The position numbers and the translations under genes are program-made. Below are positions 16,610 to 25,517 of a stretch of 64,000 bases of DNA, in pieces. Every line of letters starts with the position of its first letter. Position 1 is the first letter of the stretch. Under the pieces are notes generated by a model that did not search any database, was not told the DNA's origin, and saw only the letters and a program-made list of their open reading frames with translations. Source of the DNA: Enterococcus quebecensis (GTDB taxonomy: Bacteria; Bacillota; Bacilli; Lactobacillales; Enterococcaceae); the NCBI RefSeq assembly GCF_001730365.1, contig NZ_MIKB01000004.1:1-64000 (forward strand), in the 5' to 3' direction.

Positions 16610-16658
16610 ACAAGTTTGAGGCAAAAGAGTTTTTTACTTTTGCCTCAAACTTGTTTTT
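16610..16658 (+). terminator. Strong intrinsic terminator of rplY
   Basis: A perfect 18-bp stem (16610-16627 with 16637-16654) followed by TTTTT. A second hairpin follows at about 16677-16710 (CAATAAAAAAGC with GCTTTTTATTG) flanked by AACTC/GAGTT, an additional structure of unknown use. Confidence 0.88.
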
Positions 16659-16780
16659 GCAACTCACGTCTTTCTCAATAAAAAAGCTTTACGTTTGCTT
16701 TTTATTGAAACATGACAGAAGCGAGTTTTAAATAAATAAGGTATACTAATAATAGTAAATAGATAAAGGAGGTCAAATAA

Positions 16781-17101
16781 ATGGTTGAAAGTTTTGATAG
16801 TGAACGTCGTCGTTACGCTTCTTTAGGTGTGGTTGAAAGCCTTCCTAGTGCCTTAATCGACAGTATCTGGCTGATTATAGATTTGGATTTAAAAGGAGTT
16901 ATTCCACTTACAAATATGCTTTATTTTGATTTAATTGATAATGGTGGGAAAGTAACGATTCATTTTTCACAAGAGATGAACGATGTTCAAATGGCCGTTG
17001 ATTTACCTTTTCCTTATTTTGAAGACTATCCCTCTCAAGTTTTTGCTTTCGATGATGGGAATAAAGAAACGATTTTACTTCCAGCTGAAATGTTAGAATA
17101 A
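16781..17101 (+). CDS. DUF960 family protein
   Basis: 106 residues matching the DUF960 pattern: an N-terminal RRRYASLGVVESLPSALIDS followed by WLIID, a strand pair with FDLIDNGGKVTIHFSQEM, and an acidic C-terminus. Small soluble proteins of lactic acid bacteria, function unknown. AAAGGAGG precedes the ATG, and a TATACT near 16743 may be its -10. It is monocistronic, closed by a terminator. Confidence 0.8.
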   Translation: MVESFDSERRRYASLGVVESLPSALIDSIWLIIDLDLKGVIPLTNMLYFDLIDNGGKVTIHFSQEMNDVQMAVDLPFPYFEDYPSQVFAFDDGNKETILLPAEMLE

Positions 17102-17123
17102 AAAAATAAACTGATCAAATAAA

Positions 17124-17168
17124 AATAGTTCTGATAAGATAATTAAACCTTATCAGAACTATTTTTTA
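17124..17168. terminator. Bidirectional terminator between DUF960 and glsB
   Basis: AATAGTTCTGATAAG (17124-17138) pairs perfectly with CTTATCAGAACTATT (17149-17163), with T and A tracts at the ends. It serves the convergent stress operon too. Confidence 0.82.
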
Positions 17169-17172
17169 CTTA

Positions 17173-17421
17173 TTAAGCCATTCGTTTAGCAATGAAAGAA
17201 TAGATAGCAATTAAGATCACTGCCCCGATCAAAGCTGAGATAATTGGAAATCCACCAATCACTGGTCCAAAGTTTCCTAAAATCATCGTTCCTATCCAAC
17301 TGCCGATAAATCCCACAATGATATTACCAATCACACCACCAGGCACATCCTTACCTAAAACTGCTCCAGCAATGGCACCTAGTACACCGCCGACAATCAA
17401 TGACCAAATAAAACTTAACAT
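17173..17421 (-). CDS. glsB: GlsB/YeaQ/YmgE family stress-response membrane protein
   Basis: 82 residues, three membrane segments, with the glycine-rich GGVLGAIAGAVLGKDVPGG loop typical of the family. In E. faecalis GlsB is encoded with Gls24 and contributes to bile and stress tolerance. It is the last gene of amaP-DUF2273-gls24-glsB. AGAGGAGGGAAATT precedes the ATG. Confidence 0.92.
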   Translation of the reverse strand: MLSFIWSLIVGGVLGAIAGAVLGKDVPGGVIGNIIVGFIGSWIGTMILGNFGPVIGGFPIISALIGAVILIAIYSFIAKRMA

Positions 17422-17458
17422 AACAATTTCCCTCCTCTAGTTTGATTTTAATTGCTGA

Positions 17459-17929
17459 TTACGCTAAAGTTCTTGTATTGTTCTCTTTATTTTTATTATC
17501 TTCGTTTTCATCTTTTTTCTTGTTTTCAAATTTTTCTGCGTATTGTTCTTTTGTCATAATATCATCAACATTCATATTGAATTCAATTACATCTAGCCCC
17601 GTCATATTTTTCACTTCTTCAGAAACTTTTTTAGTAGCTTCAACAAATACCTGAGCAATGTTTTTGCCATATTCACCAATAACATCTAAATCAATCGCTA
17701 CTTGCTTTGTACCAACTTCTGCACTAATTCCTTTGGTGGGGTTATTTCCATTTGTAAATTTGTCGGTCAAGTTAGTGATTGCATTTCCGCTCAATCCTAA
17801 AATACCAGGAATTTCTGATACGGCAATACCAGCAATTTTTTTCACGACTTGATCGTCAAATGTCAGTTTTGTTTTGATTCCATTTTCATTTGTTCCTTCA
17901 GTTGTGTTTCCATTTGCTTTGTTATCCAT
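17459..17929 (-). CDS. gls24: Asp23/Gls24 family envelope stress protein
   Basis: 156 residues. Asp23/Gls24 domain from about residue 20 to 125, with VVKKIAGIAVSEIPGILGLSG and DVIGEYGKNIAQVF as landmarks; both ends are charged and low in complexity. Gls24 is a general stress and virulence-associated protein of enterococci, tethered to the membrane through AmaP. The neighbours (DUF2273, AmaP, GlsB) confirm the locus. Confidence 0.93.
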   Translation of the reverse strand: MDNKANGNTTEGTNENGIKTKLTFDDQVVKKIAGIAVSEIPGILGLSGNAITNLTDKFTNGNNPTKGISAEVGTKQVAIDLDVIGEYGKNIAQVFVEATKKVSEEVKNMTGLDVIEFNMNVDDIMTKEQYAEKFENKKKDENEDNKNKENNTRTLA

Positions 17930-17967
17930 TTTCTTCTCAACCTTTCTTGATTTTATTTCAATTTATT

Positions 17968-18183
17968 TTATCCTTCAAAAAAAGCTTGTACAGAAGCTAA
18001 AATTGAAGAGACAGAACGTTTTTTATCTTTCATTGTACCGATAAAGTAGCCGATTCCTGATAAAAGGATAAGCAAAAGTGTTTTCCAAAGTCCCATTGTC
18101 ATAAAAAATATGGCGACTAAAGTAAATAGACTCGTGAATATAATTTGATTATGATAAGGAGCTAATATAGTTAATTTTTTCAA
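17968..18183 (-). CDS. DUF2273 family small membrane protein
   Basis: 71 residues, two membrane spans around residues 12-50 and a basic C-terminus (GTMKDKKRSVSSILAS). DUF2273 proteins occur only between amaP and asp23/gls24 genes, as here. The start is TTG at 18183, with GAGGGG 8 nt upstream; no ATG fits. Likely part of the membrane-bound Gls24 complex. Confidence 0.85.
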   Translation of the reverse strand: MKKLTILAPYHNQIIFTSLFTLVAIFFMTMGLWKTLLLILLSGIGYFIGTMKDKKRSVSSILASVQAFFEG

Positions 18184-18196
18184 TATATTTTCCCCT

Positions 18197-18760
18197 CTAA
18201 ATCACTCGAGACGTTTTTTTATTCATAGGCAGGATAGATGATTCGGCTTTTTTCTTTTTGAAAATCACTTTTGTTTTATTCGTCTCAACCATAGCCGATC
18301 GTTGTAATGCTTGTTTGATTTGTTCTTGGATTTCTTTCCCTTTGCTTAAAAACAACTGCTGTTTCCCATCTGCTACAATTATTTCTACGTCTGCTGTTTG
18401 CTTCTTGGTTAATCTCACTTTCACTTGGGTATTGTCAATACTTACAATTTCTTGCAATGAAGATTTGGCAATTGATTCCAAGGTATGAAGTGGCAAGTTT
18501 ATCTGACCTATTTCCTTTTTTATGTGTATTTCTTTTTTAGTAATCGGTTTAAACACAACCATAAAAAAAGTGAGCAGCAATAATATTGCTAGGGCAAAAA
18601 GAAGCACTTCATAAAAATAAACTAGCCAATTATATTGAAACCACAGATTCCGATAAAAAACGGTCACAACGCCTAAATTCGTCATTTGAGAATATAAACC
18701 AACGATTCCAAAAATACCAACTATTAATAGTAACGAAATAAGTCCTTTTATTACTCGCAT
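18197..18760 (-). CDS. amaP: Alkaline shock response membrane anchor protein AmaP
   Basis: 187 residues. Two membrane spans (about 5-25 and 50-75) and a cytosolic C-terminal domain. The ATG at 18760 (MRVIKGLISL) has GGAGGG 8 nt upstream; a longer reading to 18844 lacks a site. AmaP anchors Asp23/Gls24 at the membrane in S. aureus. First gene of the four-gene stress operon. Confidence 0.88.
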   Translation of the reverse strand: MRVIKGLISLLLIVGIFGIVGLYSQMTNLGVVTVFYRNLWFQYNWLVYFYEVLLFALAILLLLTFFMVVFKPITKKEIHIKKEIGQINLPLHTLESIAKSSLQEIVSIDNTQVKVRLTKKQTADVEIIVADGKQQLFLSKGKEIQEQIKQALQRSAMVETNKTKVIFKKKKAESSILPMNKKTSRVI

Positions 18761-18951
18761 AGTTTTTTCCCTCCAACGTTGTTTGTACTTTGGCAAAAGT
18801 TCTTTTCTGTTTCTATAATTTATGTTAAACGCATCACCCAACAATTACAAAAGATACGCATGTCCTTTCTTGGATTTCCAAACTTTTTTCATACCAATTT
18901 CATTCTGTAAATGCTACTGTGAACGTACTCTTCTGATAATTTTAAGCACTC

Positions 18952-19001
18952 AAAAAAGCAAGTTGACTAGCAAGGGAGTTCCCTTACTAGTCAACTTGCT
19001 T
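18952..19001 (-). terminator. Strong terminator of the oligopeptide-binding protein gene
   Basis: AAGCAAGTTGACTAG-C-AAGGGA pairs with TCCCTT-A-CTAGTCAACTTGCTT and is followed on the minus strand by TTTTTTGAG. It lies 16 bp after the stop of the gene at 19017. Confidence 0.88.
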
Positions 19002-19016
19002 CTCATGTTTCATACA

Positions 19017-20663
19017 TTACTCAACGTAAGCTAAGCGATATGAGACTGTTCTTCCGAATGGAAAGACTTGAAGCTCTTTTAGTTGATCTGATTTCAAATA
19101 ACCAATCGCACCTTGATAAAGAGGTAAAACAGCCGCATCTTTTTCAATAAGTGTTTCTTCTAATTCCTTCAACTTATCCCATCGTTTTTCTGGTTCATTT
19201 GCTAGGGTAATTCTGGCATCATTTAAGCCTTTATCATATTCTGGATTGTTATAACCTGCTGTATTCAATCCACTCTTAGAATCATAAAACTCTAAAAAAT
19301 TAATTGGATCAGCATAATCTGGTGTCCATGTACCAAACACTAAATCAAAGTTACTAGCTGTTTGTAAATCTAAACGATTTTGCAATGGTACTGATTTTAG
19401 CGTAATTTTTAATCCTGGCAAGTTTTGTTGTAACTGCCCTTGAACATACTCAATCGTTTTCTTTGCCAGAGCTGAATCGGCTGAAAGTAATTCCAGCTCA
19501 ATTTCTTCTTTCCCTAGTTCTTTCTTTGCTATTTCCCAGCTTTTTTGAGCTGCTTTTAAATTAAAAGGAAGAAAATCACCATTTTCTTTTCGGAAATCGT
19601 CTCCTGATTTAGGATCTTTCGCAAAGTCTTTTGGAACAAAGCCATTAATTGCGGTCGAACCATCTCCTAAAATATCTTTAGCAAACGTTTCTTTATCAAT
19701 TGCTTGTAAAATAGCTTTACGGACGTTCACATTACCCGTTACTTCTTTTTTATGGTTAGGACTTAAATATCCCACCATTGCTTTAGGTGTAAAATGCGCT
19801 TGAGGAGAATCTTTGTACTGTAGCGCATAAGTATCTGCTAAAACAGTATAATCTAAATCACCCGCATCAAAAAGATTGGTTCCTGTACCGATTTCTTTGA
19901 CTACTTGAACATCAATCGTGTCTAGCTTCACATTTTTTTGATCCCAATAATCTTTGTTTTTTGTTAACTTCCAGTTTTCTGTATTACCATCCCAACCAGA
20001 AATCACAAATGGACCATTCCCAACAAAGTTATCTGCAGAAGTGCCGTATGCATCGCCTTTTTCTTTAACAAACTTTTCATTCTTAGGCATGAATGGTGTC
20101 CCTACTAATACTTGAGCTAAGTATGGAATTGGGTATTCTAATGTCATTTCTAAGGTCTGGTCATCAATTGCTTTTACACCAAGCTCATCTAATTTCGCTT
20201 GACCTTCACGAATTTTTCGACCATTTTTAAAAATATCCATTTGATTACTACTACTTGATCCAAAACTTGGATCAACAACATTTTTAAAAGAAGAAACAAA
20301 ATCACCAGCTACAACTGGGTCACCATTACTCCACTTAGTATCTTTAAGTTTGAATGTATAAACTAATCCATCTTCACTAACAGTTGGTTCACTGCTAGCC
20401 ACTGCCAATTCTGGATCATGATTTTTGTCCATACGATAAAGACCTTCCACTACTTGACCGATCATATCCGAGCTGTAAACATCAGTATAATGCGCACTGT
20501 CTAATGTTGACAGTTCTCCACCTGAAGCAACTTTGATTACTTGCTTTTGCGAAGCATTGCTGCCATTACTTTTTTCATCAGTTGAACTTGTCCCTTTACC
20601 TGTGCTGCAAGCAGCTAATAACACCATCGTTGCCAAAACCAAAAAGCCAAACTTTTTCTTCAT
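19017..20663 (-). CDS. Peptide ABC transporter substrate-binding lipoprotein (OppA/SBP_bac_5)
   Basis: 548 residues. Lipoprotein signal with lipobox LLAAC (Cys about residue 19), then a Ser/Lys linker and a family-5 solute-binding domain with ELSTLDSAHYTD and FVGNGPFVISGW landmarks. It captures oligopeptides for an Opp permease; no permease or ATPase genes are nearby, so it is an accessory receptor. ATG 20663 has AGGAGGAATTG upstream; the ATG at 20681 would overlap that site. It follows the C26 hydrolase gene by 17 bp, probably in one transcript. Confidence 0.9.
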   Translation of the reverse strand: MKKKFGFLVLATMVLLAACSTGKGTSSTDEKSNGSNASQKQVIKVASGGELSTLDSAHYTDVYSSDMIGQVVEGLYRMDKNHDPELAVASSEPTVSEDGLVYTFKLKDTKWSNGDPVVAGDFVSSFKNVVDPSFGSSSSNQMDIFKNGRKIREGQAKLDELGVKAIDDQTLEMTLEYPIPYLAQVLVGTPFMPKNEKFVKEKGDAYGTSADNFVGNGPFVISGWDGNTENWKLTKNKDYWDQKNVKLDTIDVQVVKEIGTGTNLFDAGDLDYTVLADTYALQYKDSPQAHFTPKAMVGYLSPNHKKEVTGNVNVRKAILQAIDKETFAKDILGDGSTAINGFVPKDFAKDPKSGDDFRKENGDFLPFNLKAAQKSWEIAKKELGKEEIELELLSADSALAKKTIEYVQGQLQQNLPGLKITLKSVPLQNRLDLQTASNFDLVFGTWTPDYADPINFLEFYDSKSGLNTAGYNNPEYDKGLNDARITLANEPEKRWDKLKELEETLIEKDAAVLPLYQGAIGYLKSDQLKELQVFPFGRTVSYRLAYVE

Positions 20664-20680
20664 TATCCAATTCCTCCTCA

Positions 20681-21403
20681 TTATAATTTATTAACTACAT
20701 AACGAAAAACTTCCATTTCTTGTTCCAAATAATCATAAGCAAAATCCGGATGCCACTGGACTCCTAAAAACGCTAACATCGGATCTTTACTTTCTACACC
20801 TTCAATAACGCCGTCTTCACTTAGTGCTGTGATCTTTAATTCTCTTGCTAATTTTTTTACTGCTTGAAAATGAAACGAGTTAACGGTTGTTTCTTTGCCA
20901 TAGATTTTACGCAAAATACTTGATTCTTCTGTTCGAATCCGATGTGTTGGAATCTCTCTTGGAATCGGTATTTGCATATGAGCAATTTTCGATTGATTGA
21001 AATGGCTGATATCTTGATATAAACTACCACCAAGGGCCACGTTGACTAACTGCAAACCACGACAAACAGCGAAAATAGGTTTCTTTTGGGCCAACGTTTC
21101 TTCAATTAAGGCTAACTCAAATTGATCTCTTTCATCAGATAAAGTTGCTTCTTCAACTAGAATATCTTCTCCGTATAATGTTGGCGATACATTTTGTCCA
21201 CCAGCTAAAATTAATTTATCGATTTGAGTAACATACTCTTTAGCCAATTCTGGAGAACCCACTGGCAGTAATACTGGTAATCCCCCAGCATGTTGAACCG
21301 CTTTTACATACCCCAAAGGCGTATAGCTAATTGGTAAATGATATAATTTCGCTCCAGCATCTTCAATTTCATTTGCTGCAATTCCAATAATTGGGCGCCT
21401 CAA
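20681..21403 (-). CDS. Gamma-glutamyl-gamma-aminobutyrate hydrolase family (peptidase C26)
   Basis: 240 residues, class I glutamine amidotransferase-like fold. Nucleophile Cys in PIFAVCRGLQL, and the C-terminal HPD in VQWHPDF, where the family usually has HPE; Asp here may still serve. The start is TTG at 21403 with AGGAG upstream, giving MRRPIIGIAAN, the normal N-terminus of the family. Longer readings contain no site. PuuD-type enzymes hydrolyse gamma-glutamyl-GABA or similar gamma-glutamyl compounds. Pairing with a peptide-binding lipoprotein suggests use of imported gamma-glutamyl peptides (inference). Confidence 0.83.
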   Translation of the reverse strand: MRRPIIGIAANEIEDAGAKLYHLPISYTPLGYVKAVQHAGGLPVLLPVGSPELAKEYVTQIDKLILAGGQNVSPTLYGEDILVEEATLSDERDQFELALIEETLAQKKPIFAVCRGLQLVNVALGGSLYQDISHFNQSKIAHMQIPIPREIPTHRIRTEESSILRKIYGKETTVNSFHFQAVKKLARELKITALSEDGVIEGVESKDPMLAFLGVQWHPDFAYDYLEQEMEVFRYVVNKL

Positions 21404-21626
21404 TCTACATCGCTCCTCTTTATTTTCCGACAATAATTGTACATAGTTTATCAGATATATATACGAAAGGATAGTAGAAATAGAGACAGTGCGATAGTTT
21501 TTAGCTATCACAGTTTACTTACTTTTTGATAGAGAATAACTATTTCCATTTTAACCTAACTCATCTTATTCAGTAACTTTTTTGCTTGTGAATAATTATT
21601 TTCTGAATTTTCTAAACAATATGTTG

Positions 21627-21655
21627 TTGACAAGTTAAAAAACTGGTGGTAAAGT
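21627..21655 (+). promoter_or_regulatory. Promoter of the T-box / ABC transporter operon
   Basis: Perfect TTGACA at 21627-21632, 17-bp spacer, TAAAGT at 21650-21655, just ahead of the first T-box. Confidence 0.65.
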
Positions 21656-21659
21656 TATA

Positions 21660-21909
21660 AAAAACAAAGAACAGAAGAGTACCTTTATTATTTCTCACAA
21701 GAGAGTCTTTGGTTGGTGGAAAAAGACAGAAAGATAGAGCGAACCACATCTGGGAGTTAACTTTTTGAACAATACAGTAGGAAAGTTCGGGAATGCCCGT
21801 TACAGCATTAGAAGTCTATGACTTCATGAGGTTATCGTTGTGAGGCGATAATAAATAAAGGTGGAACCACGATTTTACGTCCTTTGGCATCATTGCCAAG
21901 GGACTTTTT
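21660..21909 (+). promoter_or_regulatory. T-box riboswitch 1, probable histidine specifier
   Basis: Stem I carries AGTA (about 21688) and, on its 3' side, GAAC-CAC-A with CAC at 21745-21747 as the best specifier (His), followed by the usual purine. The T-box sequence AAAGGTGGAACCACG is at 21857-21871. The terminator GTCCTTTGGC/GCCAAGGGAC with TTTTT ends at 21909. Uncharged tRNA-His would favour antitermination. An alternative in-loop triplet CCA (Pro) cannot be fully excluded, but CAC is the one shared with T-box 2. Confidence 0.85.
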
Positions 21910-22079
21910 GCTTTTCAACGCACTACGACTACTTTAGCAGAGTTGATAATGAAAAGTACTTGAGTCACTCATCAAGGTGTATTACGACCCCACCGTAGGA
22001 CAGATTTACCAATCCAGTCCTCTCATCAAGTAATAAGTTTTACAAAAAAAGTTCACTAAAATAAAAACAACACACACAA

Positions 22080-22332
22080 ACAGAACAAGTAATCATTGCC
22101 CCTTTCCTGACAGAGACTTTTTTATTCGCTGAGAAAAAAAGCTGGAAAACTTTGACGAACACATCTGTTTCAGTCATCTTCTGAATTCAGTAGGAATATG
22201 CGGCTTTCTCCGTTATCAGAAAAGAGTCTTTATATAAAGACTCTATGAGGTTAATACTGTGAAGTATTAACAAATTGAGGTGGAACCACGATTAATTCGT
22301 CCTCTTGGCTAATGAGCCAAGAGGACTTTTTT
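22080..22332 (+). promoter_or_regulatory. T-box riboswitch 2, in series with T-box 1, histidine specifier
   Basis: A second complete T-box: AAGTAATC on the 5' side of stem I, GAA-CAC-A with CAC at 22160-22162, T-box sequence GAGGTGGAACCACG at 22277-22290, and terminator GTCCTCTTGGC/GCCAAGAGGAC plus TTTTTT ending at 22332. I see no clear promoter between the two, so both probably act on one transcript. Two terminators in series would make expression of the transporter strictly dependent on uncharged tRNA. Confidence 0.85.
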
Positions 22333-22437
22333 GCTGTTCTGTGAATCACTTCCATTCAGCAACCTTAAAAATAGTAAGCAATTTTTCCCTATCTGCATTA
22401 CCAAAAAGAAAAACAATAAAAAACTGGAGGAAATATT

Positions 22438-23079
22438 ATGGACTACATTTTAGAAATTTTGCCGGCTTTAATTGACGGCGCAATCATGACGTTGAAAGTT
22501 TTTATTTTTACACTATTGGGTTCAATCCCATTGGGAATTTTAGTTGCCTTCGCCTTACAAACTAATTTCAAGCCCTTAAACTTCTTGATCAATATCTACA
22601 TTTGGCTAATGCGAGGAACGCCCTTATTGTTACAACTGATTTTTGTTTTTTACGGCTTACCATTAATAGGGATAGTCTTTGAAAGATATGATGCAGCATT
22701 ATTCGCTTTTATTCTAAATTACGCAGCTTACTTTGCAGAAATTTTTCGAGGTGGGATTCAATCAATTCCAGAAGGTCAATATGAAGCAGCAAAAGTTTTA
22801 AGATTAACCAAATACCAAACAATATCCAGAATTATTTTACCTCAAGTAATCAAAGTTGTGTTACCTTCTATCGGTAATGAAGTCATCAATTTGGTGAAGG
22901 ACACTTCGTTGATTTACGTCCTTGGTTTAGGTGACTTATTACGTGCAGGAAAAATCGCTATGAGTCGTGATGTAAGTTTACTTCCATTAGTTTTAGTTGG
23001 TGTCATTTATCTGTTATTGACTGCTGTATTGACCCTTGCATCTAAAAAATTGGAAAAACACTATCAATATTATAAATAA
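22438..23079 (+). CDS. Amino-acid ABC transporter permease (HisM/GlnP family)
   Basis: 213 residues, five membrane spans, with the BPD_transp_1 EAA loop YEAAKVLRLTKYQTISRIILP (about residues 118-138; 20 or so residues that contact the ATPase). RGTPLLLQLIFVFYGLP is typical of polar amino-acid permeases. It follows T-box 2 directly and starts the permease-ATPase-binding protein operon, which resembles the T-box-regulated hisXYZ transporter predicted by Vitreschak and colleagues. AACTGGAGGAAAT precedes the ATG. Confidence 0.88.
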   Translation: MDYILEILPALIDGAIMTLKVFIFTLLGSIPLGILVAFALQTNFKPLNFLINIYIWLMRGTPLLLQLIFVFYGLPLIGIVFERYDAALFAFILNYAAYFAEIFRGGIQSIPEGQYEAAKVLRLTKYQTISRIILPQVIKVVLPSIGNEVINLVKDTSLIYVLGLGDLLRAGKIAMSRDVSLLPLVLVGVIYLLLTAVLTLASKKLEKHYQYYK

Positions 23080-23157
23080 GCAAAGCTAAACAAGCCTGTC
23101 CGTCTTTTTGCTTATCTAGATTTGAAGGCTAATCTTTTAAATTAGGAGGAAACAATT

Positions 23158-23793
23158 ATGTTATTAATCAAAAATTTAATCAAAAGCTTCGATAACCGTC
23201 GCATTATAGATCAACTGAATTTAGAAATCAAGGACGGAGAAATTCTAACAATTGTTGGACCATCTGGCGGAGGAAAAACTACATTATTACGCTGTTTAGC
23301 TGGTCTAGAATCAATTGATTCTGGGGAACTGATCATGGATGGCGTGCCATTTAATCCGGTCGAAATGGATAATGCTGACCAAGTAGTTGGAATTGTGTTT
23401 CAAGATTTCCAATTATTTCCTCACCTTTCAGTATTGGATAATATCACTTTAGCTCCAGTCCTTTCTTTGAAACAATCAAAAGAAACTAGTGAAGCAGAAG
23501 CGATTGATTTACTGACTAAATTTGATTTAGGCGGAAAAGAGCGTTTATATCCTTATCAACTATCTGGTGGACAAAAACAAAGAGTCGCTCTTGCTAGAGC
23601 TTTAGCTATGAAACCAAAGATTTTAGGCTATGATGAACCCACCAGTGCTCTTGATCCTGAACTTCGTCAACAAGTAGAAGAAGTCATCCTAACACTAAAA
23701 GCGCAAGGAATGACGCAAATCGTAGTCACTCATGATATGAATTTTGCTGAGAATATTGCCGATAACATACTGAGGGTCACACCTATTCAGTAG
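23158..23793 (+). CDS. Amino-acid ABC transporter ATP-binding protein
   Basis: 211 residues. Walker A GPSGGGKT (about residues 34-41), Q-loop FQDFQLFPH, signature LSGGQKQR, Walker B ILGYDEPTSALD and the H-loop VVTHD. It drives the permease encoded 78 bp upstream. TTAGGAGGAAAC precedes the ATG. Shorter than the usual ~240 residues, with a trimmed C-terminus, which is common in this subfamily. Confidence 0.9.
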   Translation: MLLIKNLIKSFDNRRIIDQLNLEIKDGEILTIVGPSGGGKTTLLRCLAGLESIDSGELIMDGVPFNPVEMDNADQVVGIVFQDFQLFPHLSVLDNITLAPVLSLKQSKETSEAEAIDLLTKFDLGGKERLYPYQLSGGQKQRVALARALAMKPKILGYDEPTSALDPELRQQVEEVILTLKAQGMTQIVVTHDMNFAENIADNILRVTPIQ

Positions 23794-23806
23794 AAAGGAT
23801 ACCTTT

Positions 23807-24625
23807 ATGAAGAAGAAAAATTATTTACTACTTACACTCCTTGCTTTGTTCACTTTTCTTTTGATAGTTGGATGCGGCAGAAAAAAAACAGACACCGATC
23901 AATGGTCACGAATTGCTTCTGAAAAACGAGTTATTGTTGGGCTAGATGATTCTTTTGTCCCAATGGGTTTTCAAAATAAAGCAGGAGAAATCATCGGTTT
24001 TGATGTTGATTTAGCTCGGGCCGTTTTTGACTTGTATGGAATTAAGGTCGACTTTCAACCAATTGACTGGTCAATGAAAGAAAATGAATTACACAATCAA
24101 ACAATTGACTTGATTTGGAACGGCTATTCTAAAAATGCTGAACGGGAAGAAAAAGTATTGTTTAGTGATGAATATATGAAAAATGAGCAAGTCGTTGTTT
24201 CCTTGAAAAAAAATCGGATCAATCATTTTACCGATATGAAAGGAAAAATTTTAGGTGCTCAAAACGGCTCTTCTGGGTACAATAGTTTTGAAAAACAGCC
24301 AAAAATTTTAAAAGATTTCGTCAAAGATAAAACAGCAATTTTATATGATGGTTTTAACGAGGCCTTTATGGACTTGAAATCTGGACGAATTGATGGATTA
24401 TTAATCGACCGTGTTTACGCAAATTATTATCTTTCTCACGAAGCTACTTTAGCTGATTATTCAATTGTCAGTGGTGATTATGAGAGCGAAGCTTTTGCAG
24501 TAGGTTTAAGGAAAAGCGATAAAAAGTTAGCTGAAAAAATCAATCTAGCTTTTAAAGAACTCAGAAAATCTGGTAAGCTTTCAGAAATTTCTAAAGAATG
24601 GTTCGGCGAAGATGTGACGAAGTAG
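23807..24625 (+). CDS. Amino-acid ABC transporter substrate-binding lipoprotein
   Basis: 272 residues. Lipobox LIVGC (Cys about residue 23), then a periplasmic-binding-protein family 3 domain with the signature GFDVDLARAVFD (about residues 64-75). It delivers a polar amino acid, probably histidine given the T-boxes. AGAAAGGATACC precedes the ATG, 13 bp after the ATPase stop. A terminator follows at 24725. Confidence 0.9.
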   Translation: MKKKNYLLLTLLALFTFLLIVGCGRKKTDTDQWSRIASEKRVIVGLDDSFVPMGFQNKAGEIIGFDVDLARAVFDLYGIKVDFQPIDWSMKENELHNQTIDLIWNGYSKNAEREEKVLFSDEYMKNEQVVVSLKKNRINHFTDMKGKILGAQNGSSGYNSFEKQPKILKDFVKDKTAILYDGFNEAFMDLKSGRIDGLLIDRVYANYYLSHEATLADYSIVSGDYESEAFAVGLRKSDKKLAEKINLAFKELRKSGKLSEISKEWFGEDVTK

Positions 24626-24724
24626 CTTATTAATAAATCAAAATCTAAAATTCCAAACTTGATTATTCATATCAGTAACTTTTTATAAAGCTTCAAATAT
24701 ATACAACTATAGAAGCAAATAAAA

Positions 24725-24754
24725 AACCGCCAGGAATTAACCTGGCGGTTTTTT
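24725..24754. terminator. Terminator between the amino-acid transporter operon and wrbA
   Basis: AACCGCCAGG-AATTAA-CCTGGCGGTT followed by TTTTGC; A-tract on the other side, so it can serve both convergent transcripts. Confidence 0.88.
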
Positions 24755-24760
24755 GCTGTT

Positions 24761-25369
24761 TTATTCACTTAAATATTTACTTGTTATATCAACCAAACGT
24801 TTCGTTTGATCTTGAATAGCAGCCTTCACTTCATCGGCTTTCAACATGTTGCCTTCCCCATCGATGGAAGCACTTGTTCCATAAGGATTTCCCCCAGCTG
24901 CAAAGGTTGATGGATTTACATATCCTGCTGGTACAATAATCGCACCCCAATGTTGCATTACTGTATAAATTCCTTGAATAACTTGCTCTTGTCCGCCATT
25001 GGGATTTTGTGCAGAAGAAAATGCTGTAACAAATTTATTTGCTAATTTACCTTGTGCCCAAAGTCCACCTTGTAAATCAAAGAATTGTTTTAATTGGCTA
25101 GCCATAACACCAAAACGTGATGGTGAAGAGAAGATATAAGCATCTGCCCATAACAAGTCATCACTTGTCACTTCTGGAACATCAGCTGTTGCTTCCACAT
25201 TTTTACGCCATAATGGATTAGAATCAATGGCAACATCTGGTGCTAATTCATGAACTTTTCTTAAACGAACTTCTACTCCATTTGCTTCTGCTGCTTCTTT
25301 GGCCCATGTTACCATTTGTGTACCTGTGCCTGTTGAACTATAGTATGCAATTAATAATTTTGTTGCCAT
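24761..25369 (-). CDS. wrbA: WrbA-type flavodoxin-fold NAD(P)H:quinone oxidoreductase
   Basis: 202 residues, flavodoxin-like. FMN phosphate loop AYYSSTGTGTQM at the N-terminus, SPSRFGVMASQLKQFFD and the SAQNPNGGQEQ loop are WrbA hallmarks. It makes two-electron reductions of quinones, avoiding radical formation. The ATG at 25369 has GGAGGAG upstream, so the 14 earlier codons are not used. Transcribed alone. Confidence 0.9.
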   Translation of the reverse strand: MATKLLIAYYSSTGTGTQMVTWAKEAAEANGVEVRLRKVHELAPDVAIDSNPLWRKNVEATADVPEVTSDDLLWADAYIFSSPSRFGVMASQLKQFFDLQGGLWAQGKLANKFVTAFSSAQNPNGGQEQVIQGIYTVMQHWGAIIVPAGYVNPSTFAAGGNPYGTSASIDGEGNMLKADEVKAAIQDQTKRLVDITSKYLSE

Positions 25370-25517
25370 GTTTTTCTCCTCCAATAACTGTTGTTTTTTA
25401 TCTACATTCATATACTAACAAAAAGTAAGTTAACATGCAACTCTTTTATCTTACTAAAAATAAGTAATTTTAAAAATAAAAAAAGCGCAACAAGCATCAC
25501 GCTCATTACGACATCTT

